Assembly (NCBI RefSeq): GCF_000687475.1
Contig: NC_057321.1
Coordinates: 62,001 to 126,000, forward strand
DNA from: Ustilaginoidea virens
Lineage: Eukaryota > Ascomycota > Sordariomycetes > Hypocreales > Clavicipitaceae
Direction of reading: 5' to 3'
DNA: 64,000 nucleotides
Under the pieces are notes generated by a model that made no database searches, was not told where the DNA came from, and saw nothing but the letters and a program-made list of their open reading frames with translations. The position numbers were made by a program, and so were the translations under genes. This document shows positions 24,518 through 36,838 of this stretch, piece after piece (within the stretch, counting starts at the first letter, position 1; each line of letters opens with the position of its first letter).

Positions 24518-26781
24518 TTTGGAGGATTGGAGTGGAATTGAAAAAGCGAAAGAAAAAAGCAGACAGGCGGATTATCAGATTGGTAGTCGGTCAAGTTGTA
24601 GTCAGATGGTAAGAAGCATCAGAGAGTTGTTGTTGCGATGAAACGAAAAGCTGAAACGGACGCGGAGTCGAGGATATTTATGTTGTTGGGCCACGGGCGA
24701 TTTGCCATTGGCAGCAGAATGCAGAGGAATTGACAGCGAGCGGGCAACGGTCCGGAAGGGGCCAAGTGTGAGGCTGCGTATTCGCAGAGCAAGGAGGCAC
24801 CGTTGGAGGTTCGGCGAGCATCGTCGGCCATGAAGACGGCGTGGTATAATCCGCCGCCGCAATAACCACCGCACCTGTGGAGTCTTGGAATCCGAAACTC
24901 AAAAGTTCAGGCCAACCTGATTACTGGTCAATTGGAGCCACTGCTTGGCGCTCATGAGTAGTAAGATCGGGCTTTACGGCGCCAACGAACCTGTGGAGCC
25001 AGCGCAGCCAGCTTCTACATGGTCGGATCATCCCACGCGGCATCCACGAGTCCTCCCCTCAACTTGACAGCACAAGTCATGTCACGGGGGGAATGTGTCC
25101 ACAGGTGGAAGCCAACCAGCACCACCGTCCGACTCATGCCGTGACGCCCCCTCCTGGACGACGCATCGCTTCCCACTCGGGCCTAGGCCAAACGCCACAG
25201 CATCGACTTGACGGGCGCAAGGGACAAGCCGTATCCCCCCACCCACCCCCCCATCTCCGCGATATGAACGCCATCGAGGCCTCCGTCGTGTCGTCGCTCG
25301 CCCGACGGAAGCCTCGGCCAGGCGCGGACGAATCAAATCCATCGCCGGTACTTGAGCCATGTGGAGGTGAATCGTATCCTCGTCGGCCTAGTAGAAACAG
25401 ACTTGCTCAATCAAGGCGCAATCGAACCCGCACCGGACGCCATGTCGGCGAGTCTACACGAGTCTGCCGATCATGGCGAGTAATATCACATCTGTGGATG
25501 CGTTTACGACTCTCAACATGATTGGGTTGCCGCTCCACAGGCCTGATCTCACTGCACATGACGATGTTTCGCAACAGGATCGAGGTGGCCAGCCAGGAGA
25601 AATTCTGTCTGGTAGCCAGGTCTTGAACATGCAGGTCCCAAGACCCACAATTGCAAAGAACATGGCGCCAACGTTCTCAAGATGACGAGTCATAATCACA
25701 GCGATATCGGGTTTTTTTTTTCTAGGACGGCCCATAGCGAATGCTGTGATTGGACGTGGTAAAGGCACCGTACCGTATATGTAAATGAGAGATGCCTTGG
25801 GTACCAAGACAAATGGGCTAGTCGTCGTGGCTGGCAGCAGGTTGCCGACTTGTATACGTGGAATTCTCCGTAGAGTTGCTCTTTCCTTTACTCTTTCCCC
25901 CGCATTTCAATTCAACAATATAATGTTGCGCTGGGAATAGCAAGCCGCTTATGACACTCGGGTCACGGGATTAGCCTGGGAGCAAGCACGCTCGATGGAA
26001 GCCTGTTGTACCGTTCGAAGCTATGCAGGAAGAGCTTCGCCAGCATGCAGGTCTACAATATGCAGGTCCAGAGTTTACTCGCCGGTGCCACTCGCACAGC
26101 GTGCCTCAGGAGGGATGCGGAAGGTGTAGATCATCTAGATTTTCTCGACCACTAGTCCTCCGAAAAGTATACTTTAGAAGAATATACCTTATAAAAGTAC
26201 TTACTGCCAGCAGTGGAGATGGGTGGGGTGGACATACGTTTGGTTCTGCCGGCCGGGAGAGAGTGACGAGTCGTGTGTGGCAGGACTCTGTGGGATTCTG
26301 GGCCGGCAAAGGACCAGCGGCGGGCGGTATGTTCCATGATATTTCGTGTGAGGGGTTCACATACTTGGCTACGTTACGGCAGGCAAAAAAAAAAAAAAAA
26401 ATTACGTTTCAGTCTGCCATCGGAGAGCAGGATGAAAATTGGGTATTCGAGGGTTAGCACCGGCAAACTAATTGCCACGGGACATGCATCATTTCCTTCG
26501 ATGCTACTGCGTCCTAGGTAGCGTTCTGGACAGCCCGATACGGAGTCGATGCGGTTAAAATCAACCCGATTCTCATACCATGTCCGTGTGTGTCCTAGAC
26601 CGTGGGGAAAAGGCTTATCGTTCGATTTAGAGTTCAGAAGGCGCAATCAAACTTTCAAAGGTTCCAAGGGCAAAGTATGTATAAACTGTGACTGACTACT
26701 GACAACCCGCCTCATCCGCACAGCGGGCGGGGAAAGGTGACACTAGTAGGAGCCTGGGCCTGACGTGCTGGGCGGGCGGTG

Positions 26782-26793
26782 CGGGGTTCCCCG
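26782..26793. promoter_or_regulatory. CGG-N6-CCG inverted triplet, possible Zn2Cys6 site
   Basis: CGGGGTTCCCCG is an inverted CGG pair with a 6-bp spacer, the geometry bound by PPR1/UaY-type Zn2Cys6 dimers. It lies about 330 bp upstream of the dioxygenase start. Linking it to any regulator, including the one at 51-53 kb, is inference. Confidence 0.35.
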
Positions 26794-26835
26794 GACGTCG
26801 CGGAGTTCTCAAATGTTCTCCTGCGCACACTTCCC

Positions 26836-26900
26836 AGCTAGCAGTTGGCTAGCTTTAGCCTAGCTCTATTCTAGCATCAGGCTAGCATCAGGCTAGCGAC
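26836..26900. repeat. CTAGC-rich short repeats upstream of the dioxygenase
   Basis: AGCTAGCAGTTGGCTAGC is followed by TAGCCTAGC and two tandem GGCTAGCATCA-type units, then GGCTAGCGAC. GCTAGC is itself palindromic. These clustered copies lie 225-290 bp upstream of the start codon and could be protein-binding sites. No factor is known to me. Confidence 0.45.
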
Positions 26901-27124
26901 GGTCATGGGCTGACGCGAGGCCGAGACTTCATAGACCATATCTGCCCACTTGACAAATAGCGTCTTGGCTCCCAGGCCGCCCCCGTCCGACTTGCTTTCT
27001 CTCAAAAAGGTTAGAGCAATAGCCACGTCGAGTCGTGAACTGAACCAAGCCTCGGTCTCGGTCCATCACAGGCTCCATCACCACAGGTCCACCCATTACC
27101 CAAAAAAAAATCGCCTTCGTCATC

Positions 27125-28273
27125 ATGGCTTCGATCGAATCCGGGACTGGGTCTGGGACTGTCCTGGGCCAGCAGTTCACAAAGTCCGTTATCGAGTCCA
27201 TAGGCCCCAAGGCCTCCCCCCGCCTCCGCGAGGTCATGGCTTCTCTGATCCAGCATATCCACGACTTTGCCAGAGAGGTGGAGCTCACGACGGACGAGTG
27301 GATGGCAGGCGTACAGCTCATCAACGCGGCCGGGCAGATGAGCAACGACAAGAGAAACGAGGGACAGCTGCTGTGCGACGTGATTGGACTGGAGTCGTAA
27401 GCTCTACCTCCTGCCATCTCGTCTCATGGCATCGTATCCCCCCCTTCGCTCTGTGCTACATGTACTAAAAGGGCCTTGCCGCGCCAGCCTGGTAGACGAC
27501 ATCACCTTTTCTGCAGCCGCCAAGAAGACAAACGGGCTGACGGCGTCGGCCATCCTTGGACCCTTTTGGAGACGAGACACGCCTCGACGGCAGAACGGAT
27601 CCACCATCGCTCTCGACATGCCCCCGGACGGACGGGCTGTCTACATGCATGGCAAGGTCAGCGATGTGGACACGGGGAAGCCGCTGGTCAGCGCGTCCCT
27701 CGATGTCTGGCAGGCCTCCACAAACGGTAGGAAATCATCTCGCTCCTCCGCCGCATGCACCGACCGCCGTGTTGACCAGGATTTCACATCAAAAAGGCCT
27801 CTACGAGCAGCAAGACCCCGAGCAAAGGGAGTACAACCTCCGCGGCATTTTCCAGACCGATGCGCGCGGCAGGTACGCCTTCTACTGCCTGAAGCCGACG
27901 GCGTATCCCGTGCCGACCGACGGTCCGGCAGGACAGCTTCTTCAGAAGATGGACCGACAGGTTTTCCGTCCCGCGCACATTCACCTCATGGTAGGGAAGC
28001 CCTTGCCCCTTTGCCACGGAATGGATTGTGTGAAGTCGGGTAAAAAATGCTAAAAAAAAAAATTCCCCCTTATTGCAGGTCCAAGCCGACGGCTATAAGC
28101 CGCTGACGACGCAGATTTTCGACAAGTACTGCCAGTATCTTGGCGAGGACTCGGTGTTTGCGGTCAAGGACGAGCTAAGCGTGGAATTCGTGCCGCGAGA
28201 GGGGGATTCGCAGGCTGGGCTGCAGCTGGAGTACAATGTCACTCTAAAGAGGGCTGACGTGGAGGAAACATAG
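27125..28273 (+). CDS. Intradiol ring-cleavage dioxygenase (catechol/hydroxyquinol 1,2-type), 299 aa
   Basis: Proposed exons are 27125-27396, 27488-27726, 27797-27990 and 28079-28273, with GT-AG introns of 91, 70 and 88 bp. The enzyme family opens catechol-type rings between the two hydroxyls using non-haem Fe(III), giving muconate-type products of the 3-oxoadipate pathway. Residues about 30-95 match the helical Dioxygenase_N domain ([27 protein letters not shown]). [11 protein letters not shown] opens the catalytic domain near residue 115. All four iron ligands are visible: Tyr183 (EYNLRG), Tyr207 (PTAYPVP), His231 and His233 (RPAHIHLM). DGPAG and [10 protein letters not shown] are also typical. 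Length is normal for fungal catechol or hydroxyquinol 1,2-dioxygenases, and which substrate is used cannot be decided here. No signal peptide is seen, so it is cytosolic. The start at 27125 follows an A-rich CCCAAAAAAAAATCGCC leader. It appears intact, unlike the two catechol-producing relics at 5.3 and 49.4 kb. Confidence 0.92.
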
Positions 28274-31200
28274 AAACAACAGAGGTCAATACCAGTTGAA
28301 AATTGACACGACAACAAACTTTGATGACGTGGGGCCGCTGCCAAGGCAGAAGGCTCTTTTTCAGTTTATAAATTCTTTTGCAAATGCATATACTCCAACA
28401 AAGTCCAAGACCGTGAACGAAAGACATGACTGATGCGCCACCACGCCGCAATCACGCCACTTGCCAATTCCAGACCCACCAGCAGTCTCCATCGTTCCTT
28501 ACTTGGTACGACAAGGCCCCTCAACTGTCCACCAACCCGCTCCCAACTCACGTGTTCTCATCTTCCTTCAATTGTCAAAATCTTCCTCCGATCGTCCGTC
28601 CACCTTGTACGTTGCAGCTTATGTATTTGCCGAAACCCCCGACGCCCCTTCCACGTCGCCCCCTCATTTCAAAAGTTCCAACAAAGACCTTGCCCGATCC
28701 GCTCATCAAAGCCCGTACGCTTGCCGTAGCCGCTTGAACACGAGTTACACCTGAGCGCACATGCTATGCTTTGTATACGACATACTTCACGACTAGTGCC
28801 TTCACATCCCCCGCTGAAATGGCGCTTGTCGAAACAGGATTCCTGGCGCTGCGGCATCCTCTATCGTCATGCAGGCACCCTGCATGCACGGGTAGGGTTG
28901 TGGATTCATAGTCCACTTGGCCAGGTGGTCAAACACGTGTCTGCATGTACAATGTAGTCCCTGCAGTCGCAGTCTGCACTATGTACAGTTCGGGACGGGC
29001 GCAGCAGCTCTGCCGCCGACAAGTCAGCTCCACCCCACCTCTAGCTGGCCTAGTCGCCCTTCTCGCGTGGCAAGATGCAGTACTTCGTAATACGACAGGA
29101 GCTTGTTGTGAGCCCGTCGTTGCGCACGAGTCGACAGCACAATCTTGTCATGTTCAGAGTCTAGACGCGTGATTCTGCGCCTGCATGCCCATGCCCGATG
29201 GCGCTTCGGGCCACCGATCCGATGCCATCTCCACCGATAATGACACGGTGGTGCGCCACGACACCGTCTGGAAACGTATTAGCGATAGCTTCCACGTCGC
29301 TTTACTTGCTCTGGTTTCGGCGCGTGAAAACGGATAAACGCAAAAGCAAAGAATAAAAACATAAGTTTATGATTGACCGTCCACCCGGCTATCTCTTCAT
29401 CTCCCTCTGTTCCCAGCCGCTCTCCTTCAATATAGATGCATAAATTGCTCATGAAATTTGTTACGTACAAATTCCCATATTCTCTTCATAGTCGGGCCAA
29501 GTCGTCGACGCTCACAGACTTTCCCTTCTTCCAGTCTATTGATCAGCTTCTTGACCATCACCGTGTCGTTCCATCGAAACGTAGGTTATCCAATCGTGCA
29601 ACCATATTGCCCCGTTTGGCCCGCAAGACACTGACGCGCTCATTGTCAGATACTACCATCGCAGCTTACTCTTTACTGAATATTTGCAGTATACCACTTT
29701 GCATCGCTTACGTCTATATGCTTATTTTTGGACATAGTGTTGCCCTGCGGCCCCTATTCATACCACCCCTATGCTCGAAAATCACATCACGGCACTATAC
29801 TACAGCAACCACCTATCTTCTATTAATGGAAACGCCCTAAATCTCTTGTAAGTAGGAATTGCCTCATGCTGCTACTTGTAATCTCTTCTAATATGGCCGT
29901 ACGGCAAGGCCTCACCATTCTTGCCTACCCCCCTCATCCCAGGATGTCATAATACGGCATAGCCTTGCCGCAGACTACTATCTGGATCACTTGTTAAGAA
30001 GTACACGTAGACTACTATCTCTTGGTATCTTCCCATACCTCTATCCCTGAGATTATATACCATATGACGCTACAACTCAAGTACCTATCCACTTACCTCT
30101 TAGGATATTATGTCATAGCACCATCTTGCAGTAATATCCTTTTGATATTTCACGAGATTACTCATATTATTATTATATAAAGTATTATTACTTGGTATCG
30201 CCTTATATTTATATCCCTGGGTGTTGTAGTAGCATTGTATAGTATGTACTCTACCTTCCCTTATAGTATACCTCAAGGTATATATTTATAAGCCGAGGCA
30301 TGAAATATACTATACAGTGATACTGTAATATCTAGCGATATAAATGTAAGGCGATGCTGAGTAATAATACTTTGTATGATAATACTATGGAAATCTCAGT
30401 TTAAATATTAAATGGGTATAACTGCGAGGTGGTGTCGTGATATAATATCCAAAGAGGTTGGTAAATAGGTATTTAAGTCGTAGCGCCATATGGTATATAA
30501 TTTCAGGGATAGCGATATAGGCTGAAAGCAAGAGGTAACCTACGTAAAAATCCTACTTTCAGTAGATTATATCCTTGCGGCCGGACTGCCGCAGTACAAT
30601 GGCACTTTCATGCTGCCGCTGTCGCTTACTCTCTCTAGTCTGGGCCCGATGTAGTTCGTTGGATTGGTCGCTGTGTGTGTCGGGATGAAATTTTGGCTGT
30701 TTTTACTCCTTGGTAAATGCTGGATCCGCTCATTGCGTGGCACCTTTAAAATGTAATGGACGAAAGAGTTGGTGAAAGTATGTATATAGCGCGTTAAATG
30801 CAACCGCATGCTTGCTTTAATAACGATCTTCGAGCACACTCTATCCTGCTATGAAGTGATACGACGGCTGGATTCCTATGAAAAAATTGTTCCTCAAGAA
30901 TCAAGAATGTTATGTGTTGCTTTACTAGTAACCAGGAGTCTATCTTGTAGTCGAAGCTGTATACTCCCGCTGTGTCGAGTTGTGTCAACCGATGGACATT
31001 TTTTCCAGTTTTTAAATTCCCCGCCTTGCATTGTGGACCTACCGCCCTTATTCGACCCAGGTAGTACTACAGCCTGCATGGAAAATTGAGCAACTTGAAG
31101 ATTAATCTAACCTAGATACTTCTTGCCCAACCTCAGCCGGTACTTGATTCCGCGTGAGCCAAGAGACGCCATCTTCCGGAAACCCTGGGGAAAAACTAGT

Positions 31201-34200
31201 AACCTGGAACTCCGTCTTTGAACTCATCGTAGGGTTTTGGTAACGAGACTGGTTTTTGCTTCTCGAGGTGTAAAGATCTTAGAGGCGTACTTAGTTCTGT
31301 GTCTCGGCTAGATGCTGCTGCTAATGGCATGCAGCAGTGGGAGCAGCGTTCAGATGCAGTACCAGTGTTCTGCTTAGGGACTCTACGATGCCAAGAAGTT
31401 GAGGGAGTTGAGATCTTTCGCGCCATTGAATGCAACTGTCTCGAGGTCCCAATAACCCGCTCGAAGTAAAGACTAGTGCCCCAATACAGCAGGTCAGAAC
31501 AAGATACACATTCCAAGGGCGGAAAAGTAGAGAATTAAAAAAAAGGGGGGGAAGGGGAGTGTTGGCGGGGACACTCTTCAGTATACACATGTATTTCCAT
31601 TCAAGAAATTGACTCGGCTGGCATCGACACTGGCCTGCACCATGCACACAGTCGCTGAAGCCAGTTGCGTATGGGCAACCCCCCCTTCCAAACGTTGCTG
31701 TGAGCACGATATGAGGATCGGCTGGGTGACAAGAGCAACGGCGGAATAGCAGAAGCGTGACCCATGAGCATTGCCAAGAGCTCTGTTTTTACTCTTGACT
31801 TGCGTGGTATGTCTACCTCTGTTTGTGTACCGAAGAGAGTCTGGGATGCTTCTCGACCGGGCTCTATGTTGCCCGGGAGAGCCTCGAAGACCGACGTAGA
31901 TGTGCCTTTCCGATCGCGTGAGATATTCCTCATGTCGAACAACGAGGGCGACTATTTGGTGCTTTGCAACCAGGCGTGACATGTCGTTTGATATATCTGT
32001 CTGTGATAAAAATTCAAGAACGGTGTTGAAACCTGGGCTCAGCCCTGACGTAGCCGCAGGTCGGCCGAGGTTTTCGTTGACAAGCATGTCAAGGACGCCA
32101 AGGCTGTATCAAATCAAAGTCTTTATTTTTTTTTTTTGCATCATCAGCCGCCGCAGAATGACATATATAAACTCGAAACCGAAGGAACCAGTGTATAGTC
32201 CCATCCCTTATCCTTCTTCGGAGATCCTTCAAGTATTAATAGCATTCGCGGACATAAGAGGCCAGGGCCACAGCAGCCCTCGTCACATAAATACACGAAC
32301 GAAGCGTCCCGACACCCCCATGATATTAAATCGCAATCGGCAAGAGCGACCAGACAATGTCAGTGCCTGCATCTGACGGCATGCCTTAAAGGCCTTGGAT
32401 TGGGCTTGTCTGAAATAATCCTGTTTGATATCGCGAGCACACAACGGGAGACTCGCATTGGGCGCCAACAGCAATAACCATTCCCAGCGATTCTTGTTTA
32501 CGAGGCCAATCAGCTGAAGCTTTATGGAGAATGATATACTCGCCAACCTTGGAAGGGGAAGATACGTCGATAAAGTCCTCGGTTTACAATCCCGCCATGC
32601 GCTGCAACTCTTGCGTTGCACCGTTATTGTGTAGATAGGGGCGGGCGGGTAGCTACGGAAGTCCCAATATCTCCTCGTCTAAATATATAAACGACGGTCC
32701 CTTCCCTGATCCCAAGTCGACGTCAAGTGCAAAGTCTGTGGGCGTACATGACATGACGCGTATTTCCAGACGGATGGATAGGGGGCAACAAGTGCTGATT
32801 CGCGCAGCCGTGGCGATTCGTCCATTCACACCCCTGAGAAATTGTGAAGGGTAGCCCGCTGTATTTCAACCGGGCGAGGTGCCATTGCGCCGCTTCAGAC
32901 CGACAGGACCTTACGGACCCGTCGTCGTAATTGGTGATGCAGGGTGGTTTGAAGCTTCAACGTTGGGCTCGAGCCGTGCCAGAGGATACGCAACCCATCA
33001 CCATATCCTCCCTTGGATGATCCATGTGCACGGGTGGAAAGTGATGGATGGTCATGTCTGCAGTATCCGAGGTGCATGTGAATTGCGAGGAGGCCCGGAC
33101 ATGTCTGTGACAAGCGCCAGGATACGCGTGGGACGACCTGGAATATCTATGCGCGAAATAGGTAGGTATATTCATGTGCCGTTGATTACCGACAGCTGTT
33201 TAGGCGCGTCGACCATCGAGCAAGCAGATCGATAGAACGCAGCTGGGTATCTTGTTCGTGGTGGAGGATCAAGAAGGAGGAAAGGCGACCGCGTCGGCCG
33301 CATGCAAGGGTTTGTTTCAAGCCCGCCTGACGCAGCTTTTGTATTGATCCTCGCGGGTTGCTCGGATCCTGCGTGCTTGCTATTCGCTGGTTGACGTTGT
33401 GTCGAGGTTCCCCTGTACGGGGGACCAGCACCTGGGATGGAAGGCCCGTCACACGTCATCCACCATCTTTGGCGATGCAGATGCAGCCCTTAAGCGCAGC
33501 TCGATGGCGGCGACACGCCAGCCGCTGCGGCACTTTGCTCCTACGGCAGACTCCCAGTCTGCTCAAAGCACCTCTGAAACTCTGAATATGCCCAGCTGGC
33601 CCGTGGGCGAGGCAAGGATGCTGGCCAGCCAGCAAGGGACCAAGCCAGATACCTTGGGTACCTGGTGCGGAACACGTACCTGCGGAGGAGTACAGGTAGC
33701 ACACGAAGCATATTTCCCCCCAAACTGGCAGAAAATCTCACTTCATTTGATGGGCTTGTTGTTGCACTAAAAATGTGACGCCGCACAATGGGTGACTTTA
33801 TTGGGTATTATACATACTGCGGTACTTGTATGATGCACTCATTGTCAAGTTGTCAACGGCAGGAAAGACGGACCAGGAGGTTTGCCTTTGGGCAACAGCG
33901 CTGGCGCCTAGGTACAGAGTACTCCAGAGCCGGGCCCACAGTACGTACCAGCTGCCAGCCAGGGCACGTTTTCAGGGACGCGGATCCCCAGTCGATGCTG
34001 TACCCGTACGGAGTGCATTCGGAGCACACTGTCGGAGCGAATCCGCTTCAATTTCGCAAAGCGCAAGCAGCCAATGTTTGCATTTCAACACAGCGTGGCC
34101 GGCCAATCAGGTTTACGTACCGCCAGAAACTGTATGGAGGCAGACTCGGGCTCCAAGGCGACCAGCCGACCATGCTCAACAGCGAAACAGACGCAAACAC

Positions 34201-34411
34201 GATCCGCCGAGCCACATACTATCCAGAAAGCACGACGTACCCGCACCTTCGGACACGGTCGACCCCGCCCCAGTCGTCGTCGTTCGGTGCATCACCAGCC
34301 GAGCTGGCGTCGTCACCCTCATCTATCATCACCCTCATCATCATCATCGTCGTCGTCTCGACATTAAACCCAGCCGCCCCGCCGCTTGCAACAACCAGAC
34401 CTCAGCACGCC
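28274..34411. other. 6-kb gene-poor stretch
   Basis: I could not support any gene here on either strand. Frames near 31.2-32.1 kb (minus) and 32.9-33.2 kb (plus) are open but have no recognisable domain or family and conflict with one another. A+T-rich sequence at 29.84-30.56 kb is occupied by a long imperfect palindrome, described separately. The 34.25-34.41 kb segment just before the cyclase gene is rich in TCATCATC and CGTCGTC and is probably its 5' leader. The frame of the cyclase start is open for another 208 codons upstream, but that extension is low-complexity and family-atypical. Confidence 0.45.
30005..30546. repeat. Long imperfect palindrome, arms of about 245 bp
   Basis: The left arm (about 30005-30252) and right arm (about 30300-30546) are inverted copies. 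Matching landmarks include CTATCCCTGAGATTATATACC against the reverse complement of GGTATATAATTTCAGGGATAG, GACGCTAC against GTAGCGCC, ATCGCCTTATATTTATATC against GATATAAATGTAAGGCGAT, and a central GTATAGTAT pair. The loop is about 45-50 bp. Differences between arms are largely C/T and G/A, as expected if both copies were hit by RIP. No transposase frame is present. It may be a foldback/MITE-like element or an inverted duplication. Clear target duplications were not found. Confidence 0.75.
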
Positions 34412-35551
34412 ATGCCCCCCCGACCTACCTTTGACGAGCTGCCCGTCCGGAAAGACGGCCCCCCGGGCAACGCGTGGGGCCTGTACGGCGACGGCGACGA
34501 GTGCGGCACCCTCAACCTCCTCACGCCCGAGCGAGTGGCCCGCGCGGCGCGCGAAATCGTCCACGGGGTGCGCGTCTCCACGGACTGGCACCTGGACAGC
34601 ATGTCGCCGCCGTGCTTTGGCCGCCGCTCGTGCGAGCACACCATTACGCACAAGGCGCCGATGGCCGTCAACGACGACGAGCTGCGGCTCAACACGCAGA
34701 GCAGTTCTCAGTGGGATGGGCTCCGCCACTTTGGCTACCAGGACGAGAAGCTCTACTACAACGGCATGTCGCAGGACGAGGTGCTCAGCACGCACAGGAA
34801 CGGCATCCACGGTGGGTTGTGCCTCGGTGCCCTCTGCTGCTTGCATAAAAAAAGAAATAATAAAAGGAAAGAAGAAAAGAAGAAAAAAAAAAGGATCAAA
34901 CCTTGTGCTGACGACAGGACGATGCAGCATGGGTGGAAAAGGGCGGCGTGGTAGGTCGGGGCGTCCTGCTGGACTACGCGGCCTGGGCAGACGCCAAGGG
35001 TCTGCAGCTCAAGCCCCTTGAAACAGTCTCGATACCCGTGTCGGCATTGGACCAAGTCGCCGCCAGTCAAGGGACCACGCTCCAGGCTGGCGATATTCTC
35101 TTCGTCCGCGTCGGCTGGACACGAGAGTACCAGAAGCAATCGCCAAATGAGCGGGCCGCCCTCGCAAGCAAGGAATCGCCTCCGGCAATGGGTCTGGAGT
35201 CCTCTGAAGAGACTCTCCGATGGATCTGGGACAAGGAACTCGCTGCTATCGCGGGAGACCACCCCTCGATGGAGGCGTGGCCGTGCCAAAACATGGCGTT
35301 TCAGTTGCACCCGTGGCTTCTGGCTGGCTGGGGAATGCCGATTGGCGAGTTGTTCGACTTGGAGAGGTTGAGCGAGGAATGCAGCAAGAGGCAGCGGTGG
35401 ACGTTCTTCTTCAGCAGCATGCCTCTCAAGGTAAAGAGTCCCCCAACAAGCCCAACAAGCCCAACAAGCGCCGAGGCCATCGAAATCCTAACAATGTTCT
35501 TAGGTTCCTGGTGGTGTGGCTAGTCCGCCAAACGGCGTGGCTATATTCTGA
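34412..35551 (+). CDS. Cyclase-superfamily protein (kynurenine formamidase-like fold), 316 aa
   Basis: Proposed exons are 34412-34811, 34928-35430 and 35504-35551, with introns of 116 and 73 bp. The start MPPRPTFDELPVRKDGPPGN, followed by WGLYGDGDECGTLNLLTPE, is the usual N-terminus of the fungal cyclase family (PF04199). Downstream are QWDGLRHFGYQDEKLYYNG, NGIHAWVEKGG across intron 1, VGRGVLLDYAAWA, DILFVRVGW, ECSKRQRWTFFFSSMPLKV and the terminal PGGVASPPNGVAIF after intron 2. The family includes Mn/Zn hydrolases of amides and lactones; fungal members such as this carry QWDGxRHF in place of the HxGTHxDxPxH metal motif of bacterial kynurenine formamidases, so the reaction is unknown. It is tail-to-tail with the SDR gene, whose stop is only about 145 bp away. 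The first intron has an A/G-rich stretch. The acceptor GATGCAG|CA was chosen over ACGACAG because only it keeps frame. Confidence 0.88.
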
Positions 35552-35696
35552 CTGCATCCCGTGGATATTTTGGTTATTCTTGCTGTTTACGAACTGCTAG
35601 CCATCAAGTCTCGTACTGCTTATAAACACCGTGAGAAACGGTATCAAGGCGCCTTGATGCATCATCTTGCTGCAAAACCGCCCCTGCCCCCTGTCC

Positions 35697-36838
35697 CTAG
35701 GATATGCCAGCCTCCTCGTCCAGCTCGGCCTGGCTGGGACACCACCAGTTCTGAAGCTCCCTATCCAACGTCGCCCTAATGAAATAGGTATCCCACCACT
35801 CGCCCCGGCTCGTCAAGAAGATGCGGTCCGGGTCCTCTGGGAGATCGTCCCGCAACAGGCCTTTGAGAATGTTTGCTGCACCCTGCCTCGCTGATTTCGC
35901 ATCAGGCAAGATACCAGAGGTCTTGCTGCCCCTCTCGCGTCCCAATCCAGTGTTGGGAACCAGCCCCGGGGAAACGGCGATGACGACGCACTGGTTCTGG
36001 AGCTGGCGGCGCCACCAGTGCGCACCAAGGAGTTGTACGAACTTGCTGCCCGCGTAGACGAAGAATCCATCAAATCCGGAGCCAGGTTGCAATAGGTCGT
36101 CCAAATCGTCTGCGATATGTTGGCCATTAATGCCTTAATATTTTTTCCCCTTTTGTAGTCCCTGCCTGTGGTTTTTCTTTTTTTCTTTTGGCAAAGAAAA
36201 ATAGAAAAAAAAAAGAGAAAACAAAAGAGGTACTCACCTGGGTCCTCTACATGGATCAAAGCTGCCGACGACACCATGACGATTCGAGTCTTGGAAGCAA
36301 CAAGCTTCCCCTGAAGCAAATGAATCAAGTAGTGATGTGCTGTACACAAACATCATCAATCTGTTACGTCCCACGCACCCACGCCTCTTCCTCGCATTCA
36401 CTTACAGAAGTGATTCACCACAGCAGCCTCGCACCACCTTGACCCATAACTATCCTCATCCTCCTCCACGGTCCCCTTGAAAATGGCCGCGTTCAAAACT
36501 AAGTAATCAATCTTGCCAGGGCCGATTTTTTCCATGACCTGTTGGGCAAAGGATCGGACCGTCTTCATGTCGGAAAGCTCCAGGGGAAGCACGGTGACGG
36601 CATTTGCCGCATCGTCATACTGGAGTTTGGAGACGGCGTCAATGGCTGCCTCGCGGTCGCGAGCCCCGAATATGATATTGTAGGGTGTGCTTCGATCCAG
36701 AAGTTGACGCAGGACTTCGAATCCCTGCAGTCGTGACTTAGCGTACCAGACTGGGGATCCGTATCGTTTCAAACGCTACCAGCTTACCAATCCGGACGAG
36801 AAGCCGGTTGCCAAGACAGTTTTCGAAACCGAGGCCAT
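35697..36838 (-). CDS. Short-chain dehydrogenase/reductase, 294 aa, 4 exons
   Basis: Proposed exons are 36838-36788, 36724-36406, 36339-36238 and 36109-35697; introns of 63, 66 and 128 bp have GT-AG ends, with GTAAG(C/T) or GTGAGT donors. The Rossmann cofactor motif TGFSSGLG (residues 11-18) is split by intron 1. NAA lies at 95-97 (IDYLVLNAAIF), the catalytic serine in VMVSSAA (147/148), and Tyr176-Lys180 in YAGSK. SPGLVPNTG follows the active site, as in retinol-dehydrogenase/protochlorophyllide-reductase-like SDRs. ARDREAA after the second beta strand suggests NADP(H) preference. Substrate is unknown. It is convergent with the cyclase gene, about 145 bp apart, so the two may belong to one metabolic neighbourhood. 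No targeting signal is seen. Confidence 0.9.

Larger units (their letters stand above)
24518..27124. other. Intergenic region between hydrolase and dioxygenase
   Basis: No gene could be assembled. Short coding-like stretches (minus near 24.62-24.9 kb; plus near 25.3-25.45 kb) match no family I know and may be old relics. A run of 18 A follows TTACGGCAGGC at 26384-26401. The last 400 bp contain the CGG-N6-CCG site and the CTAGC repeats listed below and probably form the dioxygenase promoter. Confidence 0.45.

Noticed and set aside
25454..25807. Minus-strand open frame of 117 codons as a membrane protein
   Set aside because: Hydrophobic but without family features, and overlapped by other frames. 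It could be an old relic but cannot be supported.
31578..32087. Minus-strand open frame of 169 codons
   Set aside because: No recognisable domain, overlaps other equally open frames, and composition is not gene-like. Kept as unassigned.
33788..34411. 208-codon in-frame extension upstream of the cyclase start
   Set aside because: The extension has no family similarity and includes low-complexity Ser/Ile/Val runs, while the Met at 34412 gives the normal family N-terminus.
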